Of a DNA stretch of 21,130 bases, positions 6,695 through 13,582 are shown one piece after another (the first letter of the stretch is position 1; every line of letters begins with the position of its first letter). The position numbers and the translations under genes were made by a program. Where the stretch lies: IMG/VR virus record IMGVR_UViG_3300034200_000366, positions 1 through 21,130 of that record. One strand, 5' to 3'. The notes under the pieces are model-generated. The model saw only the letters and a program-made list of their open reading frames with translations. It was not told the DNA's origin and did not search any database. Source of the DNA: a virus.

Positions 6695-7756
6695 ATGTCA
6701 GTAGTAAACATTAGACCAGTTGAAAGCGGTCAATCAAAAGCCGTTATTGCAATAGCAGGTCAAAGCGGTGACGGAAAAACATATACAGCACTTCTTATGG
6801 CAAGAGGTATGGTTTCAAAAGCATCCGAAATAGGATTTTTAGATACCGAGAATAAAAGAGGTTCTTTGTATGCAGATATACTTGATGGAAAATTTATGAT
6901 TGGAGATTTATATCCTCCATTTAGTCCAAGTAGATACTCACAAGCAATACAACAATTTCAAGATGCTGGGGTAAAAGTTTTGGTTATAGATTCTGTAACT
7001 CATGAATGGGAAGGAACTGGAGGATGTGATGAAATTGCTAATGCTCCAAAAGCAGATGGTTCACAAAGAAAAGTTGCTAATTGGATTGAAGCAAAACGAG
7101 AGCATAAAAAGTTTATGAATGTTCTTTTACAAGCAAACATGGATATTATTTGCTGTATTAGAGCAAGAGAGAAAACTGATTTTAAAGATCCAGCAAAACC
7201 AGCTTCTTTAGGTATTCAACCAATATGTGAAAAGAATTTTATGTTTGAAATGACAGCGTCTATTATGATGGGTAATCAAGGTAAAACTCAATTTCATTCA
7301 AAAGTACCTACGTTCCTAAAAGAAGCATTTGGAAGTGGTCAAGATTACTTAGGAATTGAAACTGGTAAAAAAATTCGTGCTTGGCTTGACAAAGGGAAAA
7401 AAGAAAATTCAGAAATTACTCGTATCAAATCGGAAGCATTGTTGATTTGTGAAAAAGGATTTGAAGAACTTAATTCATATTGGAAAACAATACCAAAAGA
7501 ATTAAAATCAGACCAATCATTGTTAGACCATTTTAAATTGTGTACAGAAAGCGCAAAATCATATGATGCTCAAAACTCAACTGATTATTTTGATAAACTA
7601 GAGAAAATTCAAGAACTGTTTGAAGCTAAAAAACAATTATTAGGAGTTGCTGACCAAACATTTATTCAAGGAGTAATTGACGATAAGGACGAAGCGAACT
7701 ACGATAAAGTGATTTATCAACTAAATAAGTTGAAAGATGAACAACAAGCCAAATAG
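6695..7756 (+). CDS. Sak4-like RecA-type recombinase ATPase (AAA_24-like)
   Basis: A 353-residue P-loop ATPase of the phage Sak4/AAA_24 type, a shortened RecA core that assists single-strand annealing and recombination with SSB. Walker A is GQSGDGKT (residues 22-29). Walker B is VLVIDS with D99, followed by the characteristic 'VTHEWEG'. Next come 'WIEAKREHKKFMNVLLQANM' and 'IICCIRAREK', matching the family's sensor strand. The family's usual core ends near residue 235. The C-terminal 110 residues are an extra helical region, perhaps for partner binding. Its neighbours, SSB upstream and an exonuclease just downstream (20-nt overlap), support a recombination system. ATPase confidence is high, Sak4 sub-type moderate. 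Confidence 0.8.
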   Translation: MSVVNIRPVESGQSKAVIAIAGQSGDGKTYTALLMARGMVSKASEIGFLDTENKRGSLYADILDGKFMIGDLYPPFSPSRYSQAIQQFQDAGVKVLVIDSVTHEWEGTGGCDEIANAPKADGSQRKVANWIEAKREHKKFMNVLLQANMDIICCIRAREKTDFKDPAKPASLGIQPICEKNFMFEMTASIMMGNQGKTQFHSKVPTFLKEAFGSGQDYLGIETGKKIRAWLDKGKKENSEITRIKSEALLICEKGFEELNSYWKTIPKELKSDQSLLDHFKLCTESAKSYDAQNSTDYFDKLEKIQELFEAKKQLLGVADQTFIQGVIDDKDEANYDKVIYQLNKLKDEQQAK

Positions 7757-8474
7757 AGTAGCAAGATTGACGAGTAGTAACGCTTCTATTCTTACTGTTA
7801 GCGGAAATGGAGAGTATGGTTTTGGTGCTAGAGCAATAACTTATATTAACAAAAAAAAGAGAGAACTTCGATGGGGTAGAGGAATGGATTTGCCAGTTAA
7901 TAAGTGGGAAATGAATTGGGGCAAATTATGGGAAATTTGGGTTCATTGGCAATTGGGTTCGGAGTATGAATTGATTGTTGACCAAACTACTATTCATCCT
8001 AAATATGAATTTTGGAGTGGTTCAGAAGATTTTAAAGTAAAAGTTGATGGTGGTTGTATTTCTGAATTAAAATGCTATCAAATGAATAATCACGACGAAT
8101 ATTCTATTTGCTTACAAAAACAAGATGTTGAATTGTTTAAAAAGAATTTTGCTGTAGAGTATTGGCAAATTATTTCAAACAGTTGTATTCACAATACAAA
8201 ATATGGAGAAGCAATAGCATTTATGCCAACAGAAGAAAATCTTATTGAAATGCGAAAGTTAGTTGAAGAAACTGATTACATTGAAAAGCATTTGAAAGAT
8301 GATCCTTTTAAATATAGATTTATTGTTGACAGACCATTGTGGGAGTTACCATTTATTCCAAGTCATTGTGAAATTGAAAGTATGACAAAGTTTAGATTTG
8401 AAGTTCCAATTACAGACAAGTTGTTTTTAACAAAGCGTTTTATAGATGCAAATAAACTTTTAAATCAAATGTAA
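7737..8474 (+). CDS. PD-(D/E)XK exonuclease, YqaJ-like viral recombinase
   Basis: A 245-residue nuclease expected to resect double-stranded DNA ends, giving single strands for the Sak4-like protein and SSB. Motifs fit YqaJ/lambda-exonuclease folds: 'LTSSNAS' near the N-terminus, a helix with WGKLWEIWVHW (61-71), the acidic GSEDF (D98), SELK (E110 and K112, the E-x-K core) and a following helix with EYWQ (Q144). It starts at an ATG 20 nt inside the ATPase gene, so the two are translationally linked. The C-terminal 80 residues are helical and unassigned. The length is within the usual range for this family. Confidence 0.8.
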   Translation: MNNKPNRVARLTSSNASILTVSGNGEYGFGARAITYINKKKRELRWGRGMDLPVNKWEMNWGKLWEIWVHWQLGSEYELIVDQTTIHPKYEFWSGSEDFKVKVDGGCISELKCYQMNNHDEYSICLQKQDVELFKKNFAVEYWQIISNSCIHNTKYGEAIAFMPTEENLIEMRKLVEETDYIEKHLKDDPFKYRFIVDRPLWELPFIPSHCEIESMTKFRFEVPITDKLFLTKRFIDANKLLNQM

Positions 8475-8476
8475 TT

Positions 8477-8842
8477 ATGGCAAAAGAAATCCAATCAAAA
8501 GAAGAAGCAATTGAAAGCGTTATGTATGGAAACAAACATGACTTCAATAAAATATTTAGCTTTGCTGAATTATGGGTAAAAAAGCAATTTAAGGTTTTTA
8601 GTGCTGACGATTTGAAAGATGCTTATTATTCAGAGGGAAATCAACCTCCACAACAATTAAATGTATTTGGAGCAGTCTTTAGCAATCTAGCAAAAGCAAA
8701 ACTTATATTTCATCATGGATTTACAAAGTCAAAACACAAAGTTGCTCACGGACGAGATTTGAAAACGTGGATTTCGCTTGAATTTAAACAACGTCAAGCG
8801 AACAATGCAAGTAATAAATCAAATTTAAAATTAGAATTATAA
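8477..8842 (+). CDS. Winged-helix-like phage hypothetical protein
   Basis: A 121-residue protein, last gene before the non-coding gap. The central part reads like a small winged helix: 'FSAELW' type helix, then ADDLKDAYYSEGNQPPQQLN, 'VFGAVFSNLAKAKLIFHHGF' and an end with HGRDLKTWISLEF. The pattern 'PP...NVFG.VF..L.K..LI...G' is common to short proteins in Bacteroidota and other phages that accompany replication or recombination genes. I cannot name the family with certainty. A DNA-binding function is inferred. The C-terminus is Asn- and Ser-rich. It starts 2 nt after the exonuclease stop. Confidence 0.6.
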   Translation: MAKEIQSKEEAIESVMYGNKHDFNKIFSFAELWVKKQFKVFSADDLKDAYYSEGNQPPQQLNVFGAVFSNLAKAKLIFHHGFTKSKHKVAHGRDLKTWISLEFKQRQANNASNKSNLKLEL

Positions 8843-8891
8843 TCGAGTAGTAGGTTTTCTCATGGTAAACCGAGAAGTAGATTATAAACTT

Positions 8892-8940
8892 GAAACCCTT
8901 TCCTGATAACACAGAGAAAGGGTTTCTGCTTATTATAAGC
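8892..8940 (+). terminator. Hairpin ending the recombination operon
   Basis: GAAACCCTTTC (8892-8902) pairs perfectly with GAAAGGGTTTC (8916-8926) across a 13-nt loop. A second small hairpin GCTTAT/ATAAGC (8928-8940) follows directly. The T content after the main stem is modest, so termination may be partial. It lies 49 nt after the last early gene stop, a fitting place to end that operon. Confidence 0.65.
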
Positions 8941-9018
8941 CATTAAAAAATAATTTTATATAAAAATGATAAAAAATAAAAAATAATTCATGATTTGTTT
9001 TTTATTCAAATAAATTTA
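8941..9018. other. Extremely A+T-rich intergenic stretch
   Basis: Between the terminator and the -7 box the sequence is nearly all A and T. I count 8 G or C in the 90 bases 8941-9030. A-tracts just upstream of the TTTG box would suit an UP-element or DNA bending. No ORF or protein-coding pattern is seen here. An origin or unwinding element is possible but has no iteron-like support. Confidence 0.45.
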
Positions 9019-9026
9019 TATATTTG
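8994..9026 (+). promoter_or_regulatory. Bacteroidota-type promoter for late (head/tail) genes
   Basis: TTTG (8994-8997), a 21-nt spacer and TATATTTG (9019-9026) give the same layout as the promoter at 4639-4671. Transcription would begin near 9033, giving a leader of about 113 nt before the ATG at 9147. No other promoter candidate was noticed before the head genes. Confidence 0.7.
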
Positions 9027-9086
9027 TATCGAATTAAATAATCAATGTTGTGATAACATCGGTAAATATTTCGGGTAAAAAATTAC

Positions 9087-9125
9087 AAAACAGTCTTTCT
9101 GCATAAAGTGGAAAGACTGTTTTTT
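9087..9125 (+). terminator. Strong intrinsic terminator in the late leader
   Basis: AAAACAGTCTTTC (9087-9099) pairs perfectly with GAAAGACTGTTTT (9111-9123) around an 11-nt loop, and a T-run covers 9120-9125. It lies downstream of the promoter at 8994-9026 and only 21 nt before the protease ATG. Transcripts from that promoter must therefore read through it. This suggests attenuation or antitermination, though it might also simply insulate the late operon. Confidence 0.8.
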
Positions 9126-9146
9126 GTTTAAAAACCAAAGTAAAAT

Positions 9147-10394
9147 ATGAATTTCGCACTAGCAAGAGAAGTATATGGTATAGGAACGTGGAGTATAGAT
9201 TCAAAATCTTTACCAGCAATGCTTCAAATCTTAGCAAATTCTAAAAATGGTCAAACATTAGAATTACCAGAAGTAAAATATAATTCGATTTCCGTTCTTA
9301 AATTTAAAAGTAGTGATCAAGATGATGTTGAGGACTATGTAGAAGAAGAATACGAACCAACAAACGAGGATATTCAAGGTATAGCAATTATAAACTTGAA
9401 TGGAGTTATTACAGTTGACGGAGGAATGTCAAGCTATGGAATGACAGACTTATCAGAAATGATGTTGAGTTTGAGCAAAAATGATAATATTAAAGGATTT
9501 ATTATTTATGCTAATTCTGGAGGAGGTTCTACAAGTGCTGTTGAAATAATGACAGATGCAATTTCCGAAGTTAAAAAGACAAAGCCAGTTTACGGATTGG
9601 TAAAAAAAGGAGGTATGGCTTGTAGTGCTTGTTTCGCAATCTTAGCTTCATGTCAAGAGATATACGCTGAAAATGAAATGAGCATAGTTGGAAGTTGTGG
9701 AACTATGGTTCAGTTTGAAGGTAGAGCAGCTAATACGGAAGATGGTGAAGGAGAAAAGTATGTTAGACTTTATGCAAGTAAATCTACTAAAAAAAATGAA
9801 GAAGTAGAAGAAGCATTAAACAACAATAATTATAAAGTTATAACGGATAAATTATTAAATCCAATTAACGAAAGGTTTTTAAATTTAATTGAAACAAATA
9901 GACCTATTTTAAAAGGAACAGATTTTGATGATGGTCATACGGAGTTTGCGAAAGATACGGTAGGAAAATTTATAGATGGAATTGCAAGTAAGTCCGAAGT
10001 AATCAAAAAAGTTATAAATAAAACGAGAACAATTAATACTAATACTAATCAAAATTCTAATTCAAAAATGAACAGAACAGAATTAAATCAAGCGCATCCC
10101 GAACTGGTACAAAGTATCATTCAAGAGGGTGTTATTGCCGAAAGAGAGCGAGTAGCTTCTTGGGAGGCGTACAGAGAAGCAGATAGTAAAGCTGTTTCTG
10201 ATGGAATTGCTAGTGGTCTAAAAATCACAGAATCACAATCACACGTTTTTCGAGTGAGTTTAGCTAACAAAGGAAAAGTTGATGCCTTAAAATCTGACAA
10301 TGCAGTAGAAGTTGTTACACCACAATCTACTACTGTTGAAAAAACAGAGGAAAAAAATAATGAAGCGAAAGCCGCTTTTGACTTTGAACTTTAA
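9147..10394 (+). CDS. S49-family head maturation protease with scaffold domain
   Basis: A 415-residue head-maturation protease of the SppA/lambda gpC type. It should cleave scaffold and capsid parts during prohead maturation. The ClpP-like core spans about 75-285. It begins at GIAIINLNGVITVDGG, then ANSGGGSTS (residues 122-130), then KKGGMACSACFAI with the predicted nucleophile S160, then 'SIVGSCGTMVQF' and 'YVRLYASKSTKK', which holds candidate catalytic lysines. The acidic region 58-72 precedes the core. After an Asn/Thr-rich linker (295-306), M308 begins a helical, charged tail that looks like a scaffold protein. This is the first gene behind the promoter at 8994-9026. Neither terminase nor portal is next to it. 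Confidence in the family is high. Confidence 0.85.
   Translation: MNFALAREVYGIGTWSIDSKSLPAMLQILANSKNGQTLELPEVKYNSISVLKFKSSDQDDVEDYVEEEYEPTNEDIQGIAIINLNGVITVDGGMSSYGMTDLSEMMLSLSKNDNIKGFIIYANSGGGSTSAVEIMTDAISEVKKTKPVYGLVKKGGMACSACFAILASCQEIYAENEMSIVGSCGTMVQFEGRAANTEDGEGEKYVRLYASKSTKKNEEVEEALNNNNYKVITDKLLNPINERFLNLIETNRPILKGTDFDDGHTEFAKDTVGKFIDGIASKSEVIKKVINKTRTINTNTNQNSNSKMNRTELNQAHPELVQSIIQEGVIAERERVASWEAYREADSKAVSDGIASGLKITESQSHVFRVSLANKGKVDALKSDNAVEVVTPQSTTVEKTEEKNNEAKAAFDFEL
10068..10394 (+). CDS. Nested scaffold protein candidate (internal start in protease)
   Basis: An in-frame ATG at 10068 (residue 308 of the protease) lies in the A-rich context ATTCAAAAATG. It would give a separate 108-residue protein equal to the C-terminal tail. 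The region after it is helical and charged ('ERERVASWEAYREADSKA') and ends in a Glu/Lys-rich stretch. In lambda, the scaffold Nu3 is made the same way, from an internal start inside gene C. Whether the internal start is used here is inference. Confidence 0.5.
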   Translation: MNRTELNQAHPELVQSIIQEGVIAERERVASWEAYREADSKAVSDGIASGLKITESQSHVFRVSLANKGKVDALKSDNAVEVVTPQSTTVEKTEEKNNEAKAAFDFEL

Positions 10395-10405
10395 ATTTTA
10401 AAAAG

Positions 10406-11173
10406 ATGCCAATATACGGAACACAACGTAATGCTGACAGAAATCAATCAACAGTTGATTTTACATCGCAAAATATCTTTACCTATGGTAATAGATATAA
10501 TACAGGAATTTTAGTAAACAATCTTGGAGAAACTATTAATGCACAAGATGGATTTCTTGTAGTAAGAAACTCTGGAACGTTTGAAACTGCAACTGCTAAA
10601 TTTGTTGCTTTGACTACAGGTCAAACAATGATTATTGCAGGGTTAACTTATACTTCTACCGCTGCTTCAACTGCCGCTCAAGTAGCTACTGCTTTTGCAA
10701 ATTTAGCTGTTGGAGCAACAACAGGGGCGGGTACTGCAACAGGTACTTATTCTGGCACATTAACTGCTTATTCTACAAGCGCAGCACAAGGAGCTAGTTT
10801 AGATACAGTAGTGTTTACTGCTAGTACTGTTGGAAACAAAACTGATTTAACTGCTACTGGTACAGGAACTTCTCCAACATTTACAATAGTAGGAGGTACT
10901 GCTGGAGTTGACGAAGGGTTTAGCCCAGCCACATCTGCTAATTTAGCAAATGTAATAGGTATTCTTAAAATTGAGGATATTAATACATTAGCAAATGGAG
11001 CAAGTATAAAAGCAAATTATTGTACTGCTGGTGACATTGATGCTGGAATGTTGATTTTACCTTTAGGAGTTACGCTTGATACCATTGTAGGTAGCAAAGC
11101 ATTAAAAGATGTATTAACCGCAATAGGTTTCGTTTTAAACAACGTAACTGAATTGTCTAAATTTGATAACTAA
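10406..11173 (+). CDS. Head decoration protein with inserted beta-rich domain
   Basis: A 255-residue protein placed between the protease and the major capsid protein, the usual place for a capsid decoration or stabilising protein. Flanking parts (residues 1-57 and 169-255) carry the expected outline: 'NTGILVNNLGETINAQDGFL' and 'NVIGILKIEDINTLANGASI', ending in a compact helix. Between them, residues about 58-168 form a Thr/Ala/Gly-rich insert with strand-like segments and 'STAAQVATAFANLA'. It reads like a small surface domain that could project from the capsid. Similar domains occur in phage surface proteins. The decoration role is inferred from gene order, as I cannot confirm the family by search. 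Confidence 0.6.
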   Translation: MPIYGTQRNADRNQSTVDFTSQNIFTYGNRYNTGILVNNLGETINAQDGFLVVRNSGTFETATAKFVALTTGQTMIIAGLTYTSTAASTAAQVATAFANLAVGATTGAGTATGTYSGTLTAYSTSAAQGASLDTVVFTASTVGNKTDLTATGTGTSPTFTIVGGTAGVDEGFSPATSANLANVIGILKIEDINTLANGASIKANYCTAGDIDAGMLILPLGVTLDTIVGSKALKDVLTAIGFVLNNVTELSKFDN

Positions 11174-11175
11174 AA

Positions 11176-12261
11176 ATGCCAATTTCAATTCAAGAACACA
11201 GTAATATGCTTACCCACAAAGTTGTGGGCAAGTTTGAAGAAATGATACCAGTACGTTCTGGTTTCTCAGCTTGGTTTCCAGAAGAAACTACTCCTTCTTT
11301 ATTAGTAGATGTAGAGGTTCAGCGTGACAACGATTTAATCGCAGTTGATGTTGTTCGTTTTACCGAAGGTAATAAAAATAAATCTTCAAGAATAACCGAG
11401 CATGTTTATCAACCGCCTTATTTTAAAGAGGATTATGATTTTCAACGTGATCAAGTTTACATGAACACTATTGGAAATGGAGTTGGTTTAAATAGTCCAG
11501 CAGTAAATCGAATGGTTGCTGCAAATGCTTTAAAAGGAGTTGTAAAAAACAGAGATAAAGTTATTCGTGCAATTCGTAAGCAACAAGCTGACGTTTTACA
11601 AACTGGTATTGTCACATTAAACAATGGAGATAATATTGATTACAGACGTAAAGCTGCTTCAATGGTAAACGTTTCTGTTGGAGGAAATTATTGGTCAACT
11701 TCCGCTTCTGCTACACCAATGGTAGATATTCGTAAAGGAATGGACTTTTTGCGTGATGTAGGTAATTCTGGTGGATCAGCAGTAAATGTTGTAATGCGTT
11801 CACAAGCGTATGAGGCACTTATTAATACTTCCGAAGTAAAAACACAGGGGGTAAATACTCTTATTAGACGAGTTGATATTGGTATGCCACAGTTTTCAGA
11901 ATCAACTGGGTTTTCATTCAAAGGACAAATTGATGGAGGAGATTTCGCTGTAAACCTTTGGACTTACAATGAAAAATACACTGATGCAAATGGTGCTACA
12001 CAGTACTACTTAGCAAACAATTTGGTGGTAATGATGCCAGATGATTTTCAAGGAAAAACTGTATTTGGTGGATTACCAACGTTAAATGAAACTACTGTTG
12101 GTGGTGTTACTACACAGATACCTGGAATTGTAGAAGCCAACTTCTTAATTCGTGCTTATAGCGATAAGAAAACAATGTCTAGTACATTGGAACTTACTTC
12201 TGCTCCTTTGGTAATTCCTTTTACTATTGACAAGATTTACACAATGCAAGTATTAGCATAA
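11176..12261 (+). CDS. Major capsid protein (lambda gpE-like, family E)
   Basis: A 361-residue capsid protein that should assemble into the HK97-fold icosahedral shell. The layout fits phage major capsid protein E (PF03864): 'VYQPPYFKEDYDF' (residues 77-89), then the helix 'QQADVLQTGIVTLNNGDNID' (136-155), then a beta-rich middle with 'NLVVMMPDDFQGKTVFGGLP', and a C-terminal 'SSTLELTSAPLVIP'. The size is close to lambda gpE. No HK97-like N-terminal scaffold segment is seen, in line with a separate scaffold from the upstream protease gene. It begins 2 nt after the decoration protein stop, giving balanced high expression. Capsid role is well supported by both motif and order. Confidence 0.85.
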   Translation: MPISIQEHSNMLTHKVVGKFEEMIPVRSGFSAWFPEETTPSLLVDVEVQRDNDLIAVDVVRFTEGNKNKSSRITEHVYQPPYFKEDYDFQRDQVYMNTIGNGVGLNSPAVNRMVAANALKGVVKNRDKVIRAIRKQQADVLQTGIVTLNNGDNIDYRRKAASMVNVSVGGNYWSTSASATPMVDIRKGMDFLRDVGNSGGSAVNVVMRSQAYEALINTSEVKTQGVNTLIRRVDIGMPQFSESTGFSFKGQIDGGDFAVNLWTYNEKYTDANGATQYYLANNLVVMMPDDFQGKTVFGGLPTLNETTVGGVTTQIPGIVEANFLIRAYSDKKTMSSTLELTSAPLVIPFTIDKIYTMQVLA

Positions 12262-12280
12262 TCTTAAAACAAAGTAAATT

Positions 12281-12550
12281 ATGGCAAAGTACGAGGTTAT
12301 CACAATTGCAATAGCTGTTAAAAACAACAGAATTGCTAAGTTTGGAGAAACAGTTGACGATTCTGAATTAACTGTAAATGGAAGTGCTTTGATAGAAGCA
12401 GGTTCATTGAAATTAATAGAAGCAGATACTATTGAAGTGGAAGCCAAAACAGTTGAAACTCCAATTGAAGAAGTTGTTGAAGAAACAGCTACTGAAGAAG
12501 TGGCTAAAACTAAAAAAGCTCCAACTGCTGCTGAAAAAGCACAAAAATAA
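12281..12550 (+). CDS. Small head-region protein with acidic/basic tail
   Basis: An 89-residue protein between the capsid and neck genes. The first half (residues 1-55) is ordered and beta-like: 'VITIAIAVKNNRIAKFGETV' followed by 'NGSALIEAGSLKLIEAD'. The tail (56-89) is low complexity: Glu, Val and Thr repeats (EEVVEETATEEVAK), then Lys and Ala. Comparable short proteins next to capsid genes in other phages are head-completion or virion-associated proteins of unknown role. It follows the capsid gene by 19 nt and precedes the neck gene by 2 nt. Function not assigned. Confidence 0.55.
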   Translation: MAKYEVITIAIAVKNNRIAKFGETVDDSELTVNGSALIEAGSLKLIEADTIEVEAKTVETPIEEVVEETATEEVAKTKKAPTAAEKAQK

Positions 12551-12552
12551 AA

Positions 12553-12948
12553 ATGCCTAGCTTATTCGATATTATTAAGCGTGATGCAAAGTTTATAGTC
12601 AATTCTGGGGGTTATCAAGTCGATATTGAAATGATAACTCCCGATGGCTACAAAAAAGCTAATATTAGTGGATGGGCAGTAAAAACATCAGGTTCTTTTG
12701 ATTCGGATGGAAATCAAGTTAATACTAAAAACGTTCATTGCACTATTGATGAAAATGCTTTAATATCTTTAGGTTATCCAGTTAGGACTAATAAAAAAGG
12801 AGGTATTTTAGAAGTTGACTTAATGCAACACAAAGTTAGTTTTAAAGACAGCACAGGCGAATTAAAGCACTATCAAGTTCGAGAAAATATGCCAGATGAA
12901 AATTTAGGATTAATTACACTTTGGCTTGGTGATTATAAAAAATCATAA
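12553..12948 (+). CDS. Head-closure/neck protein candidate
   Basis: A 131-residue beta-rich protein. It starts 'MPSLFDIIKRDAKFIVNSGG', then has a two-strand pattern 'IEMITPDGYKKANISGWAVK' and 'NVHCTIDENALISLGYPVR', ending in 'VRENMPDENLGLITLWLGDY'. The motif 'TPDG...I.G......D.DG....K.V..TID' and the closing 'D..GLITL.L' resemble head-tail joining and stopper proteins of the Bacteroidota and Mu/P2-like types. Position between capsid and tail terminator supports a neck role. Exact family is not certain. Confidence 0.55.
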   Translation: MPSLFDIIKRDAKFIVNSGGYQVDIEMITPDGYKKANISGWAVKTSGSFDSDGNQVNTKNVHCTIDENALISLGYPVRTNKKGGILEVDLMQHKVSFKDSTGELKHYQVRENMPDENLGLITLWLGDYKKS

Positions 12949-12950
12949 CT

Positions 12951-13571
12951 ATGGCTTCTATTTTAACAGAAACTATTGGTGTTCAAAACTTTGAGATTGT
13001 TGCTAATCGTATAGGTTCTATATTATTAGAAGAAATTAACAATCAAATAGACAAACAAGGTTTTGATGATACAGTAGAGATATTTAATGAGAGAATAGAA
13101 CCTTTTAGTAAAGAGCAAGATGTAATGATTACAATTGCTTTTCGAGAAGCTCAATATGGTGGTCAAACTACTAGAGATTCACAAGGCGAATATCTTTATT
13201 TCATTGACATATTTGCATCAGGATGGGGAGAAGGAGAAACAACACCAAGTATAGTTTCTAAAAACAAACTATTCAGATATGTTGGATTAGCACGTTATAT
13301 TTTAAGTTCTGGAAAATATTTGACATTAGGTTTTCCTCCAGGATTTATAGGTGGCAAGTACATTGAAAAAATGACGTTAGATACAGATTACTCAAACTTT
13401 GGTAATCATAGTAATTATGATGGTTCTTACATAAGATTTGCGAGAATAATTTACAGAGTAAGAGTTCAAGAAAATCAAGCGTTATGGGAAGGAATAGCAT
13501 TGAATGGAAATACAACTAATGTTAGTTTAGATAATACAGATCAAGGCACAAAATTCATATTTAATAATTAA
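12951..13571 (+). CDS. Tail terminator / tail completion protein
   Basis: A 206-residue protein. It has an N-terminal helix, then the strand-rich centre 'YLYFIDIFASGWGEGETTPS' (residues about 80-100), a helix containing 'RYVGLARYILSSGKYLTLGF', and further strands ending 'FARIIYRVRVQENQ'. The pattern of F-x-ID-x-F, then 'R....ARYIL', then a paired final beta strand with E residues is what I expect for tail terminator proteins that cap the tube and join the head. It lies directly before the sheath gene with an 11-nt gap. The function is inferred from layout and gene order. Confidence 0.6.
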   Translation: MASILTETIGVQNFEIVANRIGSILLEEINNQIDKQGFDDTVEIFNERIEPFSKEQDVMITIAFREAQYGGQTTRDSQGEYLYFIDIFASGWGEGETTPSIVSKNKLFRYVGLARYILSSGKYLTLGFPPGFIGGKYIEKMTLDTDYSNFGNHSNYDGSYIRFARIIYRVRVQENQALWEGIALNGNTTNVSLDNTDQGTKFIFNN

Positions 13572-13582
13572 AAAAGATACAG

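Noticed and set aside
8853-8876. Possible pseudoknot from GGTTT/AAACC and TTCTC/GAGAA
   Set aside because: The two stems interleave with zero-length loops on both sides, which is not feasible as an H-type pseudoknot. At most they are competing short hairpins.
8862-8906. 14-codon ORF starting at ATG 8862, overlapping the terminator hairpin
   Set aside because: Too short, with no conserved motif, and it runs into the hairpin stem. A leader peptide is possible but unsupported.
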